Made by a program: the position numbers and the translations under genes. Positions 21,681-33,001 of a DNA stretch of 64,000 nucleotides are shown piece by piece (positions within the stretch are counted from its first letter, which is position 1; every line of letters starts with the position of its first letter). The notes under the pieces are model-generated. The model had not been told where the DNA came from and ran no database searches. It saw nothing but the letters and a program-made list of their open reading frames with translations. Location of the stretch: positions 158,266 to 222,265 of the forward strand of contig QANZ01028368.1 in the NCBI GenBank assembly GCA_003254925.1. Direction: 5' to 3'. Origin of the DNA: Chamaecrista fasciculata. Taxonomy: Eukaryota; Streptophyta; Magnoliopsida; Fabales; Fabaceae.

Positions 21681-22971
21681 CTTAAACGACTCTTTAAAAT
21701 AGGTTTCTTAAAATCCATTATTTCTACAAAGTTTTCCTAAATCAATAGAGATTTGTTGTCCTATCCAATCATAAGGGTTCAAAAGATTTTTCCTTGTTGT
21801 GTAAGCTCCTTTGCTTGCTAATTCGCATTATATTTAAATTTTGTCCTTATTGGATTTGGTATATTGAATGAATGTTATTAATTATAAGAATTGTTTATTG
21901 TTTGCCCGTGCTGATATTGTTGGTGATCGCTTTCCCTAAGTGGTGGTGCCCTACACCACGACTAGGATGGGTTCTTACTAAGTTTTGACTCACCCCTTGT
22001 TTCAAACTTTTCATATGAGGTCTAGGATTAGCCACTACTACTGCTCTGAGCGAGAGCTAACCAAAAGCCCGCGTCATTGATCTTGTGGGTATTTAATCTT
22101 TTTGAGTGAAGTTGTATCGAATTCTACCATGTCAGCTCCACTAGCACTTAGGGAGATGATTCAGTGTGTGACATAATTGATTAAACTTTCTCAAAAAGAT
22201 TGAGTGTGATCTTGAAAAATTAACAAAATAAATTTAAAGTTTATATAATAACATACGTTACACTAAACTTTGTGGGAGAATACGACATATTGCAACGGGT
22301 ATTCAGTGGGTTGGGCCAACTTGTGAATTCGTAAAAAATTTGAACCCGTTGTAGTGTGGGCTCAGTTATGAGTTTCAAGATTTTGAACTTACTTAACCTT
22401 AATAAATTCGTTGGCTTATAAAAATAGAAAGTGAAAAATAAAATTAATTTTGTATTTAGTTAAAATTATATTTTGATCCCTCAAATAATATTACTTTTAC
22501 TATTTAGTCCATTTATAAATTTTTATTTCTAATTTAGTCTCTCAAAAAAATTGTTAATAACTAAATCAAAGAAAAAAATTTAAGAACTAAAGTAAAAAAA
22601 AAATTATATAATAAATAAAAAATAAATAATAAAGGCAAACCCACCAACCCGCCCCGGTTGGGTTTGAGTTGGTTTGGATTAATTTAATTATTATTTTTAA
22701 TCCAATCTAACTTAATCCGCCAAATAAAATAATGAAGTAGAACCAACTCGTCTTAAATTCAACCAAGCCATTGAACACCCTTTATATATAGCAATGAGTG
22801 TCACAATATTTGGCATGGTTTCACAATCCTTAAATTAAAATGCCATCGATTTGTAGAACATAACATTAGACATAAATATAAAATTTATTCAATCATTTCA
22901 TTAAGATCATCTCATTAGATGAAAATAACAATATCAAAATTGCTAGAAAGGGTGAGGACTATTTAGCAAAT

Positions 22972-24084
22972 TCAAAAGATGGGAGGAGTTTTGCTAGCAA
23001 TACAATGACATTTACAAAGACCCTTCACACACGAAACACACAATTCCTTGCCGCAATAGTCTACGCAATGTTTAACATCTTTACAATGAGGATTACCATA
23101 GTCGCTCATTGTTGTGGCTCTTGATTCACAACCTGAAAATATGAAAATTAAACATTAGAAAACTACTTAGTATGTAAATTACATACTCCAACTCATTGGG
23201 ACATTTTAACAAACACCTTCAAGGCATTCCTTTCCTCACCAAAAAATTAAAACATCTAAAAGGCATAACTTCAAACAAGAACCAAAAAGAAAATCAAACT
23301 TAAACACATATCTTATTCTAACCCAGGCAACTAACTGAAAAAAAAAATAAAAAAAAATCAACACACCAATATTCTTAAGACATTCGAAAACAAAAAAGAA
23401 AGAAAAAAAGAAAGGAAAAAAATGATGATTACCTCGATACTCCCTCCTTGTTTGGGCCAAAGAGAAAATAGAAGTGGAGTGGAATATGATGAGGTGTGTC
23501 TCTCTTAAAATTATAAAAGAAAATAATTTGATTATCTTAGAAAATTACTTTCTCTCATATATTTACTTTATCCAAAATTCCAAATCACAGCCCTACTATT
23601 TTTTTTTGGCCTGTACAGCCCTACTATTTAGAACATATCAATCTCATTAAAAAATAACATAAATATTTCTCTAATATGTTTATAATTTTTTTGTATTTAA
23701 AAATTTTAAAAATAATATCAGCAAACGCCCATAATGCATGCGAAGCACAATAGTCCATTTTATTATATAAGCAAATAATAATTTCCAAACAAGTTGAGAA
23801 GTATCAAAATGAGATAACATTTTTTTCAACATCAATGTTTTTAATAAAACTTAAATATCAGATTTTATTTATGAAAATTGAAGTACCAACCGCTGCAAGT
23901 AACCACCCATTCATTTGTTATACTAAATTCAGGCATAAGAGAAAACTTTTTTTTTTTAATATGGACAATACACTCATGGAATTATGGAGAAATTATAAAT
24001 GAAAGGTGTAATTAGAATGATACCTGATGCTAGAAGCAAAACGAAAACAAAACAGATCAAAATGATGGTTGAAGATTTGGCCAT
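22972..24084 (-). CDS. Cysteine-rich defensin-like peptide 5 (two exons)
   Basis: Exon 1 is 24024-24084 (MAKSSTIILICFVFVLLLAS) and exon 2 is 22972-23132, with a phase-1 intron. The 73-residue product keeps all nine cysteines at the spacing of peptide 4 and ends PPIF. Comparing exon 2 with gene 4 base by base, I count 19 differences in 15 codons. All 15 codons change the amino acid, none is silent, and no cysteine is hit. The flanking 3' sequence is nearly identical between the two. In exon 1 two of the three differences are silent. This is the pattern expected of diversifying selection on the mature peptide. A secreted defensin-like function is inferred. Confidence 0.87.
23234..23551. mobile_element. 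Unclassified 318-base insertion in the intron of peptide gene 5
   Basis: The sister intron of gene 4 reads GGCATTCCTTTCTCTCATAT continuously (18538-18557). Here the two halves are split by 318 bases starting CCTCACCAAAAAATT. Purine-rich tracts and a TACTCCCTCC phrase are visible, but no paired ends. The source is unknown. Confidence 0.75.
23587..23629 (-). mobile_element. Ultra-short retroposon-like insertion with proven empty site
   Basis: ACAGCCCTACTATTT at 23587-23601 and 23615-23629 brackets TTTTTTGGCCTGT. The paralogous intron of gene 4 has a single uninterrupted ACAGCCCTACTATTT (about 18577-18591), so this is a true 13-base insertion with a 15-base target duplication. Confidence 0.92.
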
Positions 24085-24169
24085 TGCTTTCAATTAGGTA
24101 CTAAGCAATATTACTGGAATTATAAGACTTGTGCAATGTTTTGAGGTACAGATGACATCATCTCCACAA

Positions 24170-24177
24170 TATTTATA
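24170..24177 (-). promoter_or_regulatory. TATA box of peptide gene 5
   Basis: TATAAATA on the minus strand, 86 bases before the ATG. The conserved promoter block ends soon after, at about 24214, because a MITE replaces the distal part seen in the paralogues. Confidence 0.6.
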
Positions 24178-24214
24178 TTACAAATTTATTTTTTTATGGG
24201 AATTTGTTCTTTTG

Positions 24215-25042
24215 GGTGTGTTTGGTACGCTGTCATCTCAGATGTCGTAGTATCTCAGATGTCGTAGTTTCTCAAATGTCGTAGTATCTCAAATGTCGTA
24301 GAATCTCAGATATCGTGGTATGTGATACCGACATACCGTAGTATTAGATAGCTGATATCGTAGTATCTCAGATGTAAGATGCGTAACAAACTTCATGAAT
24401 CATTGTCGATATTTTTTTAGTTTAGTAATTCTTAAATTTGATATGATAATAGTAGATATTAGAGATATAAGATGTATATGTTTGATATTCATTATTGAAT
24501 AATATCACATTTTTTTAATTTCATATTTGCCCCGATTCATTTATATTTCTATACTAAAAAAATATTATTTTATAATAGTGATAAAAAATTAAATTATAAT
24601 ACTATAATAAATACTGATTTTAATATGAATTTGAATTGATTTTGTATTTTATGATTTCTAAATTTATACTAAATTAATACTTTTTGGCCCGAGAATTTGT
24701 ACTTAATTATTTTTTTTGTACCTAAATTTGACCTAAACACCAAACCACTGATAATTGCAATAATTCATAGACTAAATTATATATTTTGATCATTCAGGGA
24801 CTAATTAGTTGACCTATTCAGGGACCAAATAGTAAAATTTTTTTTTTAAGAAATTATCAACAAAAAAATGATAAAATTATAACTTTTATTAAAAAATGTC
24901 CTTTCCAACCATGTGATCTGATATCAAATAATTTTTTTATTGTTATCAGATCACATTCTTTTTGCTATGAAGTTTATTTTGGATATCAACGTATAAAGAT
25001 ATCATGACATTAACAAACCCTAGACATCCAAAATATCATAAC
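24215..25042. repeat. MITE-like sequence with a 17-20-bp minisatellite, then AT-rich DNA
   Basis: From 24217 the phrase GTGTGTTTGGTACGC opens a series of imperfect copies of TCTCAGATGTCGTAGTA (24233-24330 and again near 24355-24385). A shorter relative is at 16310-16375. The rest to 25042 is AT-rich without recognisable genes. Confidence 0.6.
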
Positions 25043-25480
25043 ATATATTAAGGCCTGTTTGGGAGCAATTGCACAGCTCAAGCCAATCTCATCCAAGTGA
25101 CTTGGATGAGATGTTGTTGTAATGAGATGAGATGAGATGATGTATTGGTGTTTGGGTGATTTTAGAGAAAATGATGTTAAATAGGATGTGAAATTATATA
25201 AAAGGGTATGTAATGATTGTGGTTAGCTGAAATAGGTTGTTGGATTTATTTATTTTGCATAGGGGTATAAATGGTAAGAAATAAAGAAATGAAATTGAGA
25301 TATTAAAATGAGATGAGATGAGATGATAGGTGTTTGGTGGTGGGTTGGATGAGATGATGTTGAGATTAGATGCTCTTGGAAAGCGTGAGGATGAGATATT
25401 TTTGGATGAAGGTTTTTGGGTCAATCCATTTGGATGAGATGATGGGCCAAAGTGAAAATAACATGAAAATTATTTTAAGA
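25043..25480. repeat. Dispersed repeat, copy 1 (partner at 41790-42165)
   Basis: Starts near GGCCTGTTTGGGAGCA and ends near GAGATGATGGGCCAAAG. It holds GAGATGAGATGAGATGAT runs and CAAGCCAATCTCATCCAAGT. The second copy at 41790 is very similar throughout, including the DNA just after it. Likely a non-autonomous DNA transposon, but ends and target duplication are not certain. Confidence 0.65.
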
Positions 25481-25813
25481 TTACAATTTGGTCCAATTAA
25501 TCAATCCCTAACATGTGTAAATGATAAGTCGGGGTCTGTAAAAAATTTCGGTCACCAATATTGGAGTCTATTTATGAAATTCAATGACAACAAAATAAGA
25601 AAGAATAGTTTGAGGACCAGAATGCAAATTACAAAACAACACTAAAATGTTTGGTCAAAGGTTCATTTTGGTCCTAAATGTATGTCCTAATATTCATTTT
25701 GGTCCATTATATTTCAAAAAGTTCGAATTGGTCCTAAATGTTGGCAAAATTATTCATTTTGGTCATAAATATTGGTAAAATGTCTCAACTAGAATATATG
25801 GAGGTACTCTTCG
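25481..25813. other. MULE-arm-like sequence running into a gap
   Basis: Repeated 'CATTTTGGTCC' and 'AATTGGTCC' phrases (25655-25775) are typical of the MULE arms in this window. The element is cut by the N run, so no boundaries can be given. Confidence 0.5.
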
Positions 25814-26382
25814 NNNNNNNNNNNNNNNNNNNNNNNNNNNNNNNNNNNNNNNNNNNNNNNNNNNNNNNNNNNNNNNNNNNNNNNNNNNNNNNNNNNNNNN
25901 NNNNNNNNNNNNNNNNNNNNNNNNNNNNNNNNNNNNNNNNNNNNNNNNNNNNNNNNNNNNNNNNNNNNNNNNNNNNNNNNNNNNNNNNNNNNNNNNNNNN
26001 NNNNNNNNNNNNNNNNNNNNNNNNNNNNNNNNNNNNNNNNNNNNNNNNNNNNNNNNNNNNNNNNNNNNNNNNNNNNNNNNNNNNNNNNNNNNNNNNNNNN
26101 NNNNNNNNNNNNNNNNNNNNNNNNNNNNNNNNNNNNNNNNNNNNNNNNNNNNNNNNNNNNNNNNNNNNNNNNNNNNNNNNNNNNNNNNNNNNNNNNNNNN
26201 NNNNNNNNNNNNNNNNNNNNNNNNNNNNNNNNNNNNNNNNNNNNNNNNNNNNNNNNNNNNNNNNNNNNNNNNNNNNNNNNNNNNNNNNNNNNNNNNNNNN
26301 NNNNNNNNNNNNNNNNNNNNNNNNNNNNNNNNNNNNNNNNNNNNNNNNNNNNNNNNNNNNNNNNNNNNNNNNNNNNNNNNNN
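25814..26382. other. Assembly gap (N run)
   Basis: 569 unknown bases. Confidence 0.99.
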
Positions 26383-26558
26383 ATCATTTTGAAATCTCAT
26401 TTTCGTTTAAAACTGTAATCCTTGACTTATTTACTACTACCAGTGTATTACTGTGTCATTGTCATTTCTTAGATCTGCTCTTCGATCGGTGTTGTCGATC
26501 TTGTGGATTTGATTTATTTGATTGCTTTTTGGGTTTTGGATTGTTCAGAAATTTAACC

Positions 26559-26860
26559 ATGGGCAAATCGTACCCAACTGTAAGTCCTGAATACCAGAAG
26601 GCTGTGGAGAAGGCCAAGAAGAAAGTCAGGGGTCTGATTACCGAGAAGAACGTTTGGCGTATGTATTGAACTGAACTCTGATGCGCGAGTTTTTCTATTT
26701 CCAGGATTGTGCTATATTGCTAATAGTTTGTGCGTGTCTGTGTATTTGGTTGTTTATATCCTGATTTTTCTTCCTGTAGGTGGCACTCTGCTCGGAACCT
26801 TTTGGAACCATCAAGCATCCAACTGAACTTGCCCACGGCGCTGAAAATGGGCTTGATATT
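26559..26860 (+). pseudogene. Cytosolic ascorbate peroxidase fragment, broken
   Basis: An ATG at 26559 starts [20 protein letters not shown], then [11 protein letters not shown], the N terminus of plant cytosolic ascorbate peroxidase (H2O2 removal with ascorbate). The frame then fails (VWR and a stop). A second piece, 26781-26860, begins after a good 3' splice site (TTCTTCCTGTAG) with WHSA, then jumps to [20 protein letters not shown] in another frame. The deletion removes the region after the catalytic distal His. The heme-binding proximal part is absent. 26383-26558 looks like the 5' leader intron of the source gene. Because introns are present, the fragment came from genomic DNA and not from mRNA. 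No function is expected. Confidence 0.88.
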
Positions 26861-27308
26861 TCCTATAATCCGCATATGCCTCTAAGTTTAGGGTTTCTTT
26901 GCATTTTGACCTCATAAATAATACATCAAAATTTTTAATTATAATTTTAATTTTAATACTACATTTTTTAAATAATAATTTTTTTAATATAAAAAATATT
27001 TTTTTATTTCAAAATTTTATATTTAAATGACTGACAATTACCTTCTCATGCTATCTTTTCGAGCCTTGATATCTTTAAAGTGATTTTAGCTTTATATCTT
27101 TCTATTTCTATGTGACACAACAACAAACTCCCCCTCTATGGTTGACACCCGCCAAATAATCATGGGAAGACTTCCCTGTATTTGACAACTATTTGACTTT
27201 TGTCAAATTTATGCTGGCGGAACTATAGGTAATACGTTTATCATGGGATTCTAATATACTTTGGTCATGCCCAATTTGTCATATGTACTGACTAACATCT
27301 TCCTCCAG
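26861..27308. other. AT-rich join, then intron sequence shared with the second HDA-like copy
   Basis: 26870-27028 is AT-rich. From about 27030 (ATGACTGACAATTACC) to 27308 the sequence matches 36212-36978, except that the second copy is interrupted by a transposon at 36336-36813. It ends in a good 3' splice site (CTTCCTCCAG). Confidence 0.75.
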
Positions 27309-27527
27309 ATGCTGCACGTCGATTAAACAATCAACTTTGTGATATTGCTATAAATTGGGTTGGTGGAGTACACCATGCTAAGAAATGCGAGGCATCTGGA
27401 TTTTGTTACGTCAATGACTTGGTTTTAGGGATATTAGAGCTTCTAAAATATCATGCTCGGGTTTTGTATATTGATATAGATGTGCATCATGGAGATGGGT
27501 AGAGGAAGCCTTCTACTTCACTGACAG
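27309..27527 (+). pseudogene. Histone deacetylase (HDA9-like, class I RPD3 type) exon, copy 1, frameshifted
   Basis: One exon between AG (27307-27308) and GTAAGG encodes [19 protein letters not shown], then [43 protein letters not shown]. These are the catalytic HH pair and the DxDxHH zinc/charge-relay segment of class I deacetylases. The NNQLC and DLVLGI wording resembles HDA9-type plant enzymes more than HDA19. One G is missing in the run after HHGDG (GGG here, GGGG in copy 2), giving a TAG at once. No other exons of the gene are found nearby, so this is a lone exon with flanking intron DNA. Confidence 0.88.
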
Positions 27528-27849
27528 GTAAGGAGGTTTCTTATATCTTCTTGAGTTGGTTAGAGTTGTAAAATTTCCAGAAGTATTATATTAATCAATG
27601 GGGTTTGTTCTAATTCTAACTGCAATATCAAAATTATGCAGTTATGTTTCTTTTCTCTTTAAATAGAATATATATAGCAATGCTTCTAAAATTCTCAATT
27701 GTTAAAAGTTATGTTAAGTTACTATGATTGGCTATTTAGCTCGTGTTCTGATGCTAGGATACTAGCTATAGCCAAGGAATTTTTAATCTCATGATGGACA
27801 TTCCATGGCTGTAGACTGTAGGTATGTAAAAAGGTTTTGCACTTTCTTT
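27528..27849. other. Intron-derived flank shared with copy 2
   Basis: Matches 37203-37436 in order (TAAGGAGGTTTCTTATATC, AGCAATGCTTCTAAA, ATACTAGCTATAGCCAAGGA). The match stops at TTTTGCACT, where the satellite array begins in this copy. Confidence 0.75.
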
Positions 27850-30800
27850 GTTTGGATTGTGACATTTAAAAGAACTCACCCATAAATTATCGTTGAGTCC
27901 TATAGGCCCTTTTCTCTATGATCTTATCGTCTACTTGAAAAAATCTCTTTGCTCCTGGAATTTGGAATGTGTTATTTGTGTTTATTCTTTAAAGTAAAGC
28001 TTCCAAAACAAATCCCTTTGCTTTAGAAGGTGATTCTCTCTAGTTTGTGGGATTTTGTTAGGATTGTGATATTTAATTGAATTAACCCAAAAGATATGCC
28101 TTGATACCCTTGGTTTTTTTTTCCATAGATCTTTTCAACTACATGAAAAATACCACTTAGTTTTTCGAATTTTGAATAGGTTGTGTGTGTTGATTCTTTT
28201 AAATAGAGCTTCCAAAACAAATCCCTTTACTTTGGAGGTGATTCTCTCGAAGATACGGGATTTTGTTCGGATTGTGACATTTAATTGAATAAACACAAAA
28301 AATATCCTACAAACTCCATGCTATTTGTACCTCCAATTTAGTTATGTTGAATCTTTTAAGTGGAGCTTCCAAAACAAATCCCTTTGCTTTTTATGAGGTG
28401 ATTCTCTTTAAGTTTAGGGATTTTGTTTGGATTGTGACATTTAAAAGAACTCACATAAATTATTGTAGAGTCCTATAGGCCCTTTTTTCTATTATCTTAT
28501 CGTCTACTTCAAAAGTCTCTTTGCTCTTGGATTTTGGAATATGTTATTTGTGTTTATTCTTCTAAGTAAAGCTTCCAAAACAAATCCCTTTGCTTTAGAA
28601 GGTGATTCTCTCTAGTTTATGAGATTTTGTTAGGATTGTGATATTTAATTGAATTAACGCAAAAGATATGACATGGTCCCCTTGGTGTTTTTTTCCATAG
28701 ATCTTTTTAACTACATTTAAAATACCACTTACTTTTTCCAATTTTGAATAGGTATTGTGTGTTGATTCTTTTAAATAGAGCTTCCAAAACATATGCCTTT
28801 ACTTTGGGAGGTGATTCTCTCGAAGATACGGGATTTGGTTCGGATTGTGATATTTACTTGAATAAACACAAAAAATATCCTACGAACCCCATGTTATTTG
28901 AACCTCCAATTTAGTTAGTTGAATCTTTAAGTGGAGCAACCAAAACAAATCCCTTTGCTTTTTACGAGGTGATTCTCTCTAAGTTTAGGTATTTTGATTG
29001 GATTGTGACATTTAAAAGAACTCAGCCATAAACTATCGTTGAGTCCTATAGGACCTTTTCTCTATGATCTTATCGTCTACTTGAAAAAATCTCTTTGCTC
29101 TTGGAATTTGGAATGTGTTATTTGTGTTTATTCTTTAAAGTAAAACTTCCAAAACAAATCCCTTTGCTTTAGAAGGTGATTCTCTGTAGTTTGTGGGATT
29201 TTGTTAGGATTGTGATATTTAATTGAATTAACGCAAAAGATATGCCTTGATACCCTTGATTTTTTTTCCCATAGATCTTTTTAACTACATGAAAAATACC
29301 ACTTAGTTTTTCGAATTTTGGATAGGTTATGTGTGTTGATTCTCTTAAATAGAGCATCCAAAACAAATCCCTTTACTTTGGAGGTGATCCTCTCGAAGAT
29401 ACGGGATTTTGTTCGGATTGTGACATTTAATTGAATAAACACAATAAATATCCTACGAACTCCATGCTATTTGTACCTCCAATTTAGTTATGTTGAATCT
29501 TTAAGTGGAGCTTCCAAAACAAATCTCTTTGCGTTTTATGAGGTGATTCTCTTTAAGTTTAGGGATTTTGTTTGGATTGTGACATTTAAAAGAACTCACA
29601 CATAAATTATCGTCGAGTCTTATAGGCCCTTTTATCTATTATCTTATCGTCTGCTTGAAAAAATCTCTTTGCTCTTGGATTTTGGAATATGTTATTTGTG
29701 TTTATTCTTTTAAGTAAAGCTTCCAAAACAAATCCCTTTGCTTTAGAAGGTGATTCTCTCTAGTTTATGGGATTTTGTTAGGATTGTAATATTTAATTGA
29801 ATTAACACAAAAGATATGACATGGTCCCCTTGGTGTTTTTTTCCATAGATCTTTTTGACTACATTTAAAATACCACTTACTTTTTCCAATTTTGAATAGG
29901 TATTGTGTGTTGATTCTTTTAAATAGAGCTTCCAAAACATATCCCTTTACTTTGGGAGGTGATTCTCTCGAAGATACGGGATTTGGTTCGGATTGTGATA
30001 TTTACTTGAATAAACACAAAAAATATCCTACGAACCCCATGCTATTTGAACCTCCAATTTAGTTAGTTGAATCTTTAAGAGGAGCTTCCAAAACAAATCC
30101 CTTTGCTTTTTATGAGGTGATTCTCTTCAAGTTTAGGGATTTTGTTTGGATTGTGACATTTAAAAGAACTCACACATAAATTATCGTCGAGTCCTATAGG
30201 CCCTTTTTTCTATTATCTTATCGTCTGCTTGAAAAAATCTCTTTGCTCTTGGATTTTGGAATATGTTATTTGTGTCTATTCTCTTAAGTAAAGCTTCCAA
30301 AACAAATCCCTTTGCTTTAGAAGGTGATTCTCTCAAGTTTATGGGATTTTGTTAGGATTGTGATATTTAATTGAATTAACGCAAAAGATATGACATGGTC
30401 CCCTTGGTTTTTTTTTTTCCATAGATCTTTTTAACTACATTTAAATTACCACTTACTTTTTCCAATTTTGAATAGGTATTGTGTGTTGATTCTTTTAAAT
30501 AGAGCTTCCAAAACATATGCCTTTACTTTGGGAGGTGATTCTTTCGAAGATACGAGATTTGGTTCAGATTGTGATATTTACTTGAATAAACACAAAAAAT
30601 ATCCTACGAACCCCATGCTATTTGAACCTCCAATTTAGTTAGTTGAGTCTTTAAGTGGAGCTACCAAAACAAATCCCTTTGCTTTTTACAAGGTGATTCT
30701 CTCTAAGTTTAGGTATTTTGTTTGGATTGTGACATTTAAAAGAACTCAGCCATAAACTATCGTTGAGTCCTATAGGCCCTTTTCTCTATGATCTTATTGT

Positions 30801-33001
30801 CTACTTGAAAAAATCTCTTTGCTCTTGGAATTTGGAATGTGTTATTTGTGTTTCTTCTTTAAAGTAAAACTTCCAAAACAAATCCCTTTGCTTTAGAAGG
30901 TGATTCTCTCTAGTTTGTGGGATTTTGTTAGGATTGTGATATTTAATTGAATTAACGCAAAAGATATGCCTTGATACCCTTGATTTTTTTTTTCCCATAG
31001 ATCTTTTTAACTACATGAAAAATACCACTTAGTTTTTCGAATTTTGGATAGGTTGTGTGTTGATTCTTTTAAATAGAGCATCCAAAACAAATCCCTTTAC
31101 TTTGGAGGTGATCCTCTCGAAGATACGGGATTTTGTTTGGATTGTGACATTTAATTGAATAAACACAATAAATATCCTACGAACTCCATGCTATTTGTAC
31201 CTCCAATTTAGTTATGTTGAATCTTTAAGTGGAGCTTCCAAAACAAATCCCTTTGCGTTTTATGAGGTGATTCTCTTTAAGTTTAGGGACTTTGTTTGGA
31301 TTGTGACATTTAAAAGAACTCACACATAAATTATCGTCGAGTCTTATAGGCCCTTTTTTCTATTATCTTATCGTCTGCTTGAAAAAATCTCTTTGCTCTT
31401 GGATTTTGGAATATGTTATTTGTGTTTATTCTTTTAAGTAAAGCTTCCAAAACAAATCCCTTTGCTTTAGAAGGTGATTCTCTCTAGTTTATGGGATTTT
31501 GTTAGGATTGTGATATTTAATTGAATTAACGCAAAAGATATGACATGGTCCCCTTGGTTTTTCCATAGATCTTTTTAACTACATTTAAAATACCACTTAC
31601 TTTTTCCAATTTTGAATAGGTATTGTGTGTTGATTCTTTTAAATAGAGCTTCCAAAACATATCCCTTTACTTTGGGAGGTGATTCTCTCGAAGATACGGG
31701 ATTTGGTTCGGATTGTGATATTTACTTGAATAAACACAAAAAATATACTACGAACCCCATGCTATTTGAACCTCCAATTTAGTTAGTTGAATCTTTAAGT
31801 GGAGCTTCCAAAACAAATCCCTTTGTTTTTTACGTGGTGATTCTCTCTAAGTTTAGGGATTTTGTTTGGATTGTGACATTTAAAAGAACTCACCCATAAA
31901 TTATCGTTGAGTCCTATAGGCCCTTTTCTATATGATCTTATCGTCTACTTGAAAAAATCTCTTTGCTCTTGGAATTTGGAATGTGTTATTTGTGTTTATT
32001 CTTTAAAGTAAAACTTCCAAAACAAATCCCTTTGCTTTAGAAGGTGATTCTCTCTAGTTTGTGTGATTTTGTTTGGATTGTGTTATTTAATTGAATTAAC
32101 GCGAAAGATATGCCTTGGTCCCCTTGGTTTTTTTTTTCCATAGATCTGTTTAACTACTTGAAAAATACCACTTAGTTTTACGAATTTTGAATAGGTTTTG
32201 TGTGTTGATTATTTTAAATAGATCTTCCAAAACAAATCCCTTTACTTTGGGAGGTGATTCTCTCGAAGATACGGGATTGTTTTCGGATTCTGACATTTAA
32301 TTGAATAATACGAACCCCATGCTACTTGTACCTCCAATTTAGTTATGTTGAATCTTTAAGTGGAGCTTCCAATACAAACCCCTTTGCTTTTTCGAGGTGA
32401 TTCTCTCTAAGTCTAGGGATTTTGTTTTGATTGTGACATTTAAAAGATCTCACACATAAATTTTCGTTGAGTCCGCTAGGCCTTTTTCACTATGATCTAA
32501 TCGTCTGCTTGGAAAAATCCGTGTTCTCTGAATTTTGATTAGGTTATTTGTGTTTATTCTTTTAAGTAAAGCTTCCAAAACAAATCCATTTGCTTTAGAA
32601 GGTGATTCTCTCTCGTTTATGGGATTTTGTTAGGATTGTGATATTTAATTGAATTAACGCAAGAGATATGCTTTGGTCCCCTTGGTTTTTATTTTCCATA
32701 GATGTTTTTTTTGACATTTAATTGAATAAACATATAAAATATCCTATGAACCCCATGCTATTTGTACCTCCAATTTAGTTATGTTGACTCGTTAAGTGGT
32801 GCTTCCAAAACAAATCCCTTTGCTTTCTACGAGGTGATTCTCTCTAAGTTTAAGGATTTTGTTTGGATTGTGACATTTAAAAGAACTCACACATTCATTA
32901 TCGTTAAGTCCTATAGGCCCTTTTCTCTTTGATCTTATTGTATGCTTGAAAAAATCTTTTTGCTCTTGGAATTTGGAATATGTTACTTGTGTTTATTCTT
33001 T

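Larger units (their letters stand above)
21681..24214. repeat. Tandem segmental duplication, copy B
   Basis: Aligns with 16990-19441 and contains peptide gene 5. It lacks the Stowaway element of copy A. It carries its own 318-base intron insertion (23234-23551) and a 28-base scar (23602-23629). It is cut off on the right by a GTGTTTGGTACGC-type MITE at about 24215. Confidence 0.9.

Noticed and set aside
24680..24730. Further poly(T)/GGCC micro-insertion (TTTTTGGCCCG)
   Set aside because: The flanks are only loosely similar and no exact target duplication could be found.
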